Assembly (NCBI GenBank): GCA_028015205.1
Contig: CM051518.1
Coordinates: forward strand, 28,648,501-28,712,500
DNA from: Mytilisepta virgata
Taxonomy: Eukaryota > Mollusca > Bivalvia > Mytilida > Mytilidae
DNA length: 64,000 nt
Direction of reading: 5' to 3'
Under the pieces are notes generated by a model. The model searched no databases. It was not told the origin of the DNA and was given only the letters and a program-made list of their open reading frames with translations. Numbering within the stretch: the stretch's first letter is position 1; each line of letters opens with the position of its first letter. A program made the position numbers and the translations under genes. Shown piece by piece: positions 58,101 to 64,000 of this stretch.

Positions 58101-61100
58101 TGTGCACTAATTTCTCTATGATGCAGGTAGGCTGTGCCAACTTTCTTCATAGTCTGTTGAGCATTTAAATTTCCTTCCATGGCTTCATTTTTAGTTTGTT
58201 GTAACAACAGTCCTAACTCTCTTTCAGCTTTGCTAATGTAGCTTATGATATATACAACACAGGAATATTCATCTAAGACATATTGAATGTCCATGTTGGC
58301 ATTCCAAGCTCTAAGTAGATGTTCATTGTACTGATTTATGTAAATTTCATCAACATTCCTTTTAAGAATGACAGTATTTCTATTTGCTACAACAGAACAA
58401 ATGTTTTCAAATTCTTCCTGTGTCATGCTTACTTTTTCTAGCATTTCATCAGCTGACAATGTGTCATTTTCTTCATCAAGAATACAATCCCATAACTGCT
58501 TCAATCTCTTTTTAGCATCTTTAACTGTTTCTTCTGTTGTTTCTTCTACTTCAGCTATGAATGTTTCAGTAGATGGTGGCCTTGGAAAGTTAAATCTACA
58601 AGTAGTTCCTTTCTTTTTGCATGATGCTGAATGATTTTTGCTATGCTGGTGCAGAGATGTAACCATTTCATTCAATTCAAAGTCTATTTCTTTATCTGGT
58701 ATTTGACAAGTAATATATTTATTGATGAAATTCACAACATCAGTGTTACTGTCTAATCCAAATATTGGAGCACCTTCAACCCAGAACAAACAATGTGCAT
58801 GTGGAGAACCTCTTTGCTGAAATTCAATTCTATAAAAATAATCAATAACTTTCCCAATAGGATTTGCATCAGACAAAATTACTTCTTTCAGGAAAGTTTG
58901 AAATCTATGATCGAACATCCTTGCTAATGTTACTGGATTACTGTACAAGATTTTGCATTTCTCATTCCAGTCTAAATCATCTATCTTTCTAATGTCACCC
59001 TGCTGTTTCATTACAGTATCGAGCATTTCTGACCATCTAAAATCGGCAGAAGAGAATGAACAAAAGAAGGTTGGCTTCCCCACTTGTCGTAGCATTGCAA
59101 ACATATCTTTCTGTGTTGCCTGCCAATAAGGTGGTGTTCCACGTATGGGTTTCAGATATTTAATGGCTTCATCCTTTTTCATTAGATCCTTGAGACATTC
59201 TTTGTTTAGAAGCATATCACTTGTCACTTTTTTGCCACCAGGTGCAATAGGTGATTGTTTTCTTAATGAAATTTGTACATTAGACATAACTTGATCAAGC
59301 TCTGATAAGTATTGGGCAAAAAATATGTATGAGGTGTCTTTGGCAAATCTGTTGTCCACTCCCATTAATCTCATATTAAAATATCTTAAAAGAGATAATC
59401 TCTCTTCCCTTTCTTCTTTGAATGTGTTGATGCCAGTTGGAAAGTGTGTTGGAAACGACTTGGCTTCAATTCCTTCCTCTTGTAAAACACTAACTGGTTT
59501 GTTTCCCTCTACTGGAGAAATACTGAACACTTCATCAAAACATTGATCTAATATTTCTTGTCCAATGTCAGCTGGCTGCAGACATGTATTAAGTTGTACA
59601 CCTCTTAGTTTATCATCTAAGTAAGAACCTTCGTCACATGTTAAGTCCTCATCTACTAAGGAATCATGGTCAATTGACTTGTGTTCATCATCATTTCCTT
59701 TTCCATTTATAAAACCTTTTGTGTTTTCATTTGACACTGGTTCCATGTTCTGGTTACAGCTTTCATGATTGTCACGAGATTCATCTTCTTCTGGAATAGG
59801 ATTTAACCATCTTTCTGCTACTACAACATCTGCATACCAAACATTGTTTTCTTTAAGATAGTGGAGAGCCGTATCAACCTTTTTAGTGCTTATGTATTGA
59901 TATTCCTGGTAGCCTTTATAATTTATTTTTCTCTTCAATTTCACTGCTAGCATTCTATTTTCATCCTCAGCTCTAGGAAGAGTTGATGTTATTTTATGAA
60001 TATTAGAAGGAACACAGACTACAGGACCATGAACTCCTTTTTGACCTCCCTTTGGCAATCCAAGTATTTTCATAAATGGAATATTCAAGGCTATGAGATG
60101 TTGTTCAAGAGTGTTAAGTGTGTTTAGCTCTACAGGAACATCTTCTAATTCTAGACTATTACAATGACTTTCAGCTGGTACAGTACCCATTAACAGTTTT
60201 CTATGGCAAGTAAAACAAATCCAAAGAAATTTTCTGCTAGAATTTGCATTTTTACAAGCTTCTTTGCACTCATTATTGCATTCATGCACATATTTATTTG
60301 ATATACATTTTCTTGCTATATTTGCTATTTCTGCTCCTTTATTTTCATACAATTTGTAGTCACAATCAATCACTTGTTTTCTAAAAAACAATCTAAAGCA
60401 ACATCCACAAACATATTCTGGTCCATTTTGTGATTCTAACTTAAATTTCTGAATTACGTTTTCAATTTTCTGTAGTTCTTCTTTTACAATTTCCCTTCGT
60501 TTTTTTGTTTGGCTCACAATTTTATTCCTGTGCATTTCATCATTAATGTATCTTTTGGTACTTGAATGCTGAACTTTTTGACGATGAGTTTCATCATTAG
60601 CATATTTATTGATACTAGCATCTTTAACGTTTTGACGATGTGTTTCATCGGATGTGTATTTGTTGATACTAGCATCCTTAACGTTTTGACGATGGGTTTC
60701 ATCGGATGCGTATTTGTTGATACTAGCATCTTTAACGTTTTGACAATGGGTTTCATTGGATCCATATTTCTTGATGCTGGCATCTTTTAAAGTTTGACAG
60801 TATGTTTCATCATTCTCATACATTTCTTTTGTCTTTCTTTTCACCTTTGTACTGTACTCTGTGTCATTCGCATACTTATCATTAAGTTTCCTTTTGATTG
60901 TTTCTTTGTTTGACTGATACCTATTCATACTTGCATCATTCACATCTTGTCTAAATACAGAGTCTTTTGAATATCTTTCTTTAGCACGACTCAGCTTACG
61001 TTCTCTTATTTCTGGTGTGGTTTGATACTTTTCTTTTTGTTTTTCTTTCTTTGCCTTTTTAGAGGGTGTAAGGTAAATACTTTCAGAAGACTTATCTGTA

Positions 61101-63439
61101 CTTGAAAACTTGTTTTCTTTCAAATGTGTTCCTTTTCTTTTTCTGTCATTAATGTTTTTTTGTGGAGATTCCTCCTTCTTCAAGGCTTGCATAACACTTG
61201 TAACAACTTCATAATGATTGTTTTGAAGCTTGAGATATATGGATTTTTCATTAATAACAGCATCTTTTTCTATCTGTTTTGCAGAATATCTTAACCATTT
61301 ACCTTCTGTAAAAGTAAAAATGTCAGTCTTCATTAAATCAGCAGCAGCTAATATTTCTATAGCAGTTCCCCAACTGTTATTCTCTAGCATTCTGTTTGTC
61401 ATGACATGTTCTTCTACAGATGTACTGTCAACAAATGCAGATAATCTGTCAGCATTCTGTAAGCTATGATTCACAATAGCTTCCCTCATAATGGAATAAA
61501 ACTCTTGTCTTTGTGAAACTGCAAAAGACAAAGCTCTAAACAAACAATTTCCATCACCAACAATACTCTTTGTGTTTTCAGGATTTCCCATGTTCATAAC
61601 AGACTTATAACTACATGATTTTGATATAAACTTTAGAGGCATTTTCAATTTGGAACATAATTTTCTCCTAAGGGATGCATCAGTTGGTTTAAAATCGAAT
61701 TTAGCATTTGACATAGAACTAACAAACGGCACATCAGATTCATAGTTTTGGCTTACCTCATTGTCAGTGCTCAATGCGTTTGCTTTACCTGATACAAGGA
61801 AGTCACATGAAGGAACTGTTTCTGAATCATTCTGTGTACATATTGCAGGTTCTGGCACACTAAAGCTTTCACCACTTTGGTTTGAATACTGATTTTGCAA
61901 CCTATCAACATATCCATCATTATTTTTGACAACAGTAGTGTTTACAACATTTGCATGTGCAATACGGAGAACAACACCAGTAATTTCAAATTGTACTTGA
62001 GAGTTGTTTTTAACAAATGCTATAAGATGATGATATAAATGATCAACATTTTGGAGACTTATGACTATACTTGTACCATTACACTCAGGCAGGCCAAAAT
62101 AATTTCGTGCATGTGAATCAAATAGATATAATCTGTTTCCCTGCTTTATTACTAACGATGTTGATCCTTGAACACATATGAAGCAACCATCTGTTTCAAT
62201 AAGAGATTCTTGAATAGCCTGATCAAGAGGCAAGACACCAGGGATATCAATGTTTTCATCCATATTGACCAAAGCAGCAAAAGATTCTTTCATATTTACA
62301 CTCACTAACATGCCATTTAATTCTATTTGAGTTGGCAAGTCAGAAACTAAAAGCAAATCATTGTTGCCATGAATCCAGGTGTACAAGTCATTACCTTGAG
62401 TAAGAATTGTATCTAACATTGAACAATTCCAAAGACTAACTGTAGACAACTTACTTTGAACTAATGCAACTAAACAATTAGCAACACATTGTTTCCCTGC
62501 ATTTAAACCAAATCGTAGACTTCCTTGATGGAAACTGCCTCTTGCAATATGTTTGGACAAAGAATATGGCAAAATATAACATACCTCTTTATTTCCACAA
62601 TCTGAGGAAGCTGCATTAGTAGTTGACTTTTCTGATGTTGGACATAACTCTAGCAGGTGACAATCGTCAAGTTCTATATCAGTAATACATTCAACAGCAG
62701 TGTCAAGCATACTTTCAGGCTCATGTAGAAGTATGTTTTCAAGTTTGTTATTTAGCTGTTTATTAGTAGCTTTTTTGCTATTTAATTTCGTAATATCTTT
62801 GCTATTTAATCTGCACATCATTTTGTAATTTAATTCTATTATACTGGTGCCCTCATTTGTAGGGTGTTCCACCAGTTTCGTCTGATCTGCAACGCCTAGC
62901 TTTGGCGAGGGTACACTCGGTGGTGTACAAACCCACAGTGGGGAGTCAGAGCTCGGCGGCATATCCGTTTCGATACACAGACTTCCCTGAGATGATGCAG
63001 AACTCAGGGCATTAGGACAATTTTTCTCGCTAGCAGAGCTAGGAGAAGCCACTGTCCTGGCTAGGGGTTTCTCCTCATCCCGAGGTGCCATCCCCATGGA
63101 GGCTGGACAATTTTTCTCGCTAGTTAGACTAGGAGAAGCCATTGTCCTGGCTAGGGGTTTTTCCTCAGGTGAAGGTGCCAACCCCATGGAAGCAAATGGC
63201 TTTTCACTGGCCTGGCGCATCTTCCTCATCCTTTCTCTGTTTTCTCTAGCTCTTACGGCTTTGCTCTTAGCTTTACGACCCATTTCTGAAAATAGAAAAA
63301 ACTTCTTATATTTTTTATATGTACCAATACTTTCTACATTATATAAGCAAACATGTTGCCAGATATTATAATTAAAAGCTTCGCCGAGCGCAGCATGATA
63401 CGACTTTAACATGTCGAACGCTGTACATTTTAGGCTCAA
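55133..63439 (-). CDS. Helitron Rep-helicase-endonuclease with OTU domain
   Basis: An uninterrupted 2,768-codon frame. Domains in approximate residue order: basic N-terminus; papain-like protease candidate (GKQCVANCL near 317, FDSHARN near 443); OTU protease (GDGNCLF near 628, NNHYEVV near 742); ten or so 18-residue repeats (about 805-990); Cys-rich DUF6570-like region (about 1008-1212); HUH Rep nuclease (PHAH near 1547, VYIISYISK with tyrosines near 1730 and 1734); PIF1-type helicase (GGGGTGKS near 2102, IIIDEIS near 2190, GDFYQLPPV near 2230, YVALSRV near 2500); EEP endonuclease (LTETW, GDFNQNIL near 2697, LIDHVY near 2734). The likely start is Met at 63283 (MGRKAKSK), preceded by a splice-acceptor-like CTATTTTCAG, so the first 52 codons may be intronic. 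The final EEP motif is SYH rather than SDH. Confidence 0.93.
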   Translation of the reverse strand: MSLKCTAFDMLKSYHAALGEAFNYNIWQHVCLYNVESIGTYKKYKKFFLFSEMGRKAKSKAVRARENRERMRKMRQASEKPFASMGLAPSPEEKPLARTMASPSLTSEKNCPASMGMAPRDEEKPLARTVASPSSASEKNCPNALSSASSQGSLCIETDMPPSSDSPLWVCTPPSVPSPKLGVADQTKLVEHPTNEGTSIIELNYKMMCRLNSKDITKLNSKKATNKQLNNKLENILLHEPESMLDTAVECITDIELDDCHLLELCPTSEKSTTNAASSDCGNKEVCYILPYSLSKHIARGSFHQGSLRFGLNAGKQCVANCLVALVQSKLSTVSLWNCSMLDTILTQGNDLYTWIHGNNDLLLVSDLPTQIELNGMLVSVNMKESFAALVNMDENIDIPGVLPLDQAIQESLIETDGCFICVQGSTSLVIKQGNRLYLFDSHARNYFGLPECNGTSIVISLQNVDHLYHHLIAFVKNNSQVQFEITGVVLRIAHANVVNTTVVKNNDGYVDRLQNQYSNQSGESFSVPEPAICTQNDSETVPSCDFLVSGKANALSTDNEVSQNYESDVPFVSSMSNAKFDFKPTDASLRRKLCSKLKMPLKFISKSCSYKSVMNMGNPENTKSIVGDGNCLFRALSFAVSQRQEFYSIMREAIVNHSLQNADRLSAFVDSTSVEEHVMTNRMLENNSWGTAIEILAAADLMKTDIFTFTEGKWLRYSAKQIEKDAVINEKSIYLKLQNNHYEVVTSVMQALKKEESPQKNINDRKRKGTHLKENKFSSTDKSSESIYLTPSKKAKKEKQKEKYQTTPEIRERKLSRAKERYSKDSVFRQDVNDASMNRYQSNKETIKRKLNDKYANDTEYSTKVKRKTKEMYENDETYCQTLKDASIKKYGSNETHCQNVKDASINKYASDETHRQNVKDASINKYTSDETHRQNVKDASINKYANDETHRQKVQHSSTKRYINDEMHRNKIVSQTKKRREIVKEELQKIENVIQKFKLESQNGPEYVCGCCFRLFFRKQVIDCDYKLYENKGAEIANIARKCISNKYVHECNNECKEACKNANSSRKFLWICFTCHRKLLMGTVPAESHCNSLELEDVPVELNTLNTLEQHLIALNIPFMKILGLPKGGQKGVHGPVVCVPSNIHKITSTLPRAEDENRMLAVKLKRKINYKGYQEYQYISTKKVDTALHYLKENNVWYADVVVAERWLNPIPEEDESRDNHESCNQNMEPVSNENTKGFINGKGNDDEHKSIDHDSLVDEDLTCDEGSYLDDKLRGVQLNTCLQPADIGQEILDQCFDEVFSISPVEGNKPVSVLQEEGIEAKSFPTHFPTGINTFKEEREERLSLLRYFNMRLMGVDNRFAKDTSYIFFAQYLSELDQVMSNVQISLRKQSPIAPGGKKVTSDMLLNKECLKDLMKKDEAIKYLKPIRGTPPYWQATQKDMFAMLRQVGKPTFFCSFSSADFRWSEMLDTVMKQQGDIRKIDDLDWNEKCKILYSNPVTLARMFDHRFQTFLKEVILSDANPIGKVIDYFYRIEFQQRGSPHAHCLFWVEGAPIFGLDSNTDVVNFINKYITCQIPDKEIDFELNEMVTSLHQHSKNHSASCKKKGTTCRFNFPRPPSTETFIAEVEETTEETVKDAKKRLKQLWDCILDEENDTLSADEMLEKVSMTQEEFENICSVVANRNTVILKRNVDEIYINQYNEHLLRAWNANMDIQYVLDEYSCVVYIISYISKAERELGLLLQQTKNEAMEGNLNAQQTMKKVGTAYLHHREISAQEAVYRVTGLSLKGCSRKVEFIPIGLNPSRMSIPLKDIKRAQHAQKICSKVQSNNDTEDETDDESMWMTNIVDRYKARPANEKFENMCLAEFCSDFSVLARSQVPKKINQETTFKLGKNLGYIRKRTRTDPAIIRYPRFSSETAPEKYYQSMLQLFLPYRVDQHLKPAQFESYEQFYYNGSVKLGSNEQIVDVLSIVESNKARYVKVGKALENAERDLEQRGYQEDAWAQLCPEAESERIECNLEGTTSTADEDMSEETIPDLNQHDAPIGTNLLTTTLLPKNEVIPLLQNMNHKQREVFYKIRHWCLQKANGENVEPFHVFVTGGGGTGKSHLIKCLYYEMSRILSRIQENPEDISVLLTAPTGTAAFNISGTTIHSALGIYKHLTMDHALLSEDKINTLRSKLESLKVIIIDEISMVNKRLLFFIHQRLRQIKKMPEDSLFGGVSVIAVGDFYQLPPVKTKKSDKLYVDDPSNPMNQLWNELFEVVELDEVMRQKNNSQFAEVLNRLRIRTKDNELGQNDIEVLKSRIKQGPEDALHIFATNDEIRSHNNDMVMKLGTEVKLLESEDYQKVKASGQLIRKASHFPEKDLQLQSSLLLGVGARVMLIKNIDTKDGLVNGVIGTIMEIVQNTQNTLPQIIFVNFDNDNVGKNAAVQKTISGKRCIGIEPSTEDIPKRNGSRKQYPLQLAWGCTIHKVQGLTVEKCVIDLNKCFACGQAYVALSRVTSLDGLFINDIEEKVLKKKIFCDPDIASGVVKMKKFIDEVEETPESNTMSILYHNIEGLLNHIEDLKRNPVVGNVDFICLTETWLQKEMNCDLNEHTFEHISRSDAFNANTMLYASLKKMHHGGVGVFLKEGILFENVKLPFENLECFVFKVISLDVIIATVYRTQKYPITDFMVNFRLLVQWLMLESEKVIVLGDFNQNILRGDTTVFDYMESVGFRQCVTKPTTEGGTLIDHVYCKGICPIVVKVLPMYYSYHEAILVKIKT
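60517..61020 (-). repeat. 54-bp tandem repeats coding 18-residue units
   Basis: About ten consecutive units begin with Tyr and follow a pattern such as YASDETHRQNVKDASINK. The middle three are almost identical in protein and DNA; the outer ones are progressively diverged. This implies recent expansion of the centre. The units are polar and predicted helical; they may form an extended linker or nucleic-acid-binding rod, which is inference. Confidence 0.85.
63015..63194 (-). repeat. 90-bp tandem duplication in Helitron N-terminal coding region
   Basis: Two 90-bp copies (30 codons, in frame) begin at GGACAATTTTTCTCGCTAG (63015 and 63105). Each encodes EKPLART, ASPS, SEKNCP and an M-G-x-AP block. 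The region is Pro/Ser-rich and probably disordered. Confidence 0.85.
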
Positions 63440-64000
63440 TCAGGATATTCTTTTGCTCTGGACACATGCAGCCCATGGTGAACAGACAAAGGTTTTAGAG
63501 ACATGCTTTTCTGATGGACTTTCCACCCACATTTCGCTGCAGGGGGTAAAAAAAAAAAAATTTAAAATTTGTCTTTGCCTCTTGAAAAGAAAAATTATAA
63601 TTGGGAATAATTTTTTTCCAAAATCAGACCAGAAATAAAACAATTACGATTTTGGCCCTTTTAGGCCCCTGATTACATAGCGGTAAAAATGGGGGGGGGT
63701 CGCATAAATGAATTCACCACTTGACAAGATATAAACTTGCAAAAATTTTTTTTTTAAAATCGGACCAGAAATAATAAAGTTATGATTTTGGCCCCTAACT
63801 ACATAACGATAACAAAAAGGGCACAAAAATGTATCCCCTACTTGACCAGTCAGGGGCATAATCAAAAACAGATACAATGAAGTAGTGAATGAATTTCCAG
63901 ATACAGAAGACATCTACTTCTTGTTTATCAAAACTTTAAATTTTTCAGCTGTACTTTTAATCCATCACACTTTCTGTTCACTTTTCACTTGGCTATCACT
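63440..64000. other. Upstream region of Helitron with diverged tandem repeat
   Basis: Read on the minus strand, two copies of about 120 bp (about 63865-63750 and 63745-63600) share GTCAAGTRGKG, TATGTARTYAGGGGCC, CAAAATC and TTATTTCTGGTC. They contain a G/C homopolymer near 63692-63699 and A/T runs. The 5' end of the Helitron probably lies here or beyond. Confidence 0.45.

Larger units (their letters stand above)
54956..63439 (-). mobile_element. Helitron, Helentron/Helitron2 type, apparently intact
   Basis: The element spans a single giant ORF plus a candidate 3' hairpin. The protein combines HUH Rep, PIF1-type helicase, OTU protease and a C-terminal EEP endonuclease, the last being typical of Helentron/Helitron2 elements. 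The 3' side probably lies near the hairpin at 54956-54994, and the 5' terminus lies somewhere right of 63439. It replicates by rolling-circle or peel-and-paste transfer in the nucleus. No stops or frameshifts interrupt the ORF, so this may be an autonomous copy. Confidence 0.85.

Overview
The window looks like nuclear DNA of a bivalve mollusc, probably a mussel (Mytilidae). The evidence is AT-rich sequence, spliced genes with GT-AG introns, TATA boxes and AATAAA signals, a tRNA-derived SINE, a large OTU/endonuclease Helitron, and interspersed repeats whose style I associate with Mytilus. The species assignment is inference from pattern recognition, not a search.

The left half (about 4-35 kb) carries five two-exon genes for Rho-family small GTPases: 4148-4911 (+), 7248-8026 (+), 13340-14328 (-), 28268-29416 (+) and 34310-35123 (+). 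All have a phase-0 intron at the same place, directly after the G3 (DxxGQ) motif, so they arose by DNA-level duplication. Only the minus-strand copy keeps the canonical DTAGQ. The others have it deleted, or changed to GTNGQ, DSTGE or DCSCQ. None has a C-terminal CAAX box; all end in basic, mostly hydrophobic-interspersed tails. Several keep a TATA box 75-85 bp upstream of the ATG. The first two share an upstream motif and a stem-loop just after the stop codon.

This family is interrupted by mobile elements. At 15731-21751 (-) lies a complete, very young LTR retrotransposon with 607-bp LTRs that look identical and a 4-bp target duplication. It has a tRNA-Pro-type primer site and one gag-pol ORF in which integrase precedes reverse transcriptase, the domain order of the Gmr1 group of Ty3/gypsy elements. 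A small FLYWCH/Mutator-like relic with inverted GCGCCA-rich ends lies at 25006-25898, and a SINE at 5975-6262.

From 40.19 to 54.0 kb the window is a composite array of an unusual repeat family. Short perfect or near-perfect hairpins (16 copies) sit in ATT microsatellite. They alternate with 1.5-2.2 kb bodies built of short tandem modules rich in AGGTCA and TAGCAACC motifs, each body ending in a second hairpin. Three of the bodies are nearly identical, so the array grew recently. I see no convincing protein in it.

The right end (about 54.95-63.4 kb, -) is an apparently intact Helitron of the Helentron/Helitron2 type. It encodes one protein of about 2,700 residues with a papain-like protease candidate, an OTU protease, an 18-residue repeat region, a Cys-rich DUF6570-like region, a HUH Rep nuclease with two tyrosines, a PIF1-type helicase and a C-terminal endonuclease. 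A strong hairpin at 54956-54994 is a candidate 3' terminus. The remaining stretches are AT-rich intergenic DNA with decayed repeats.
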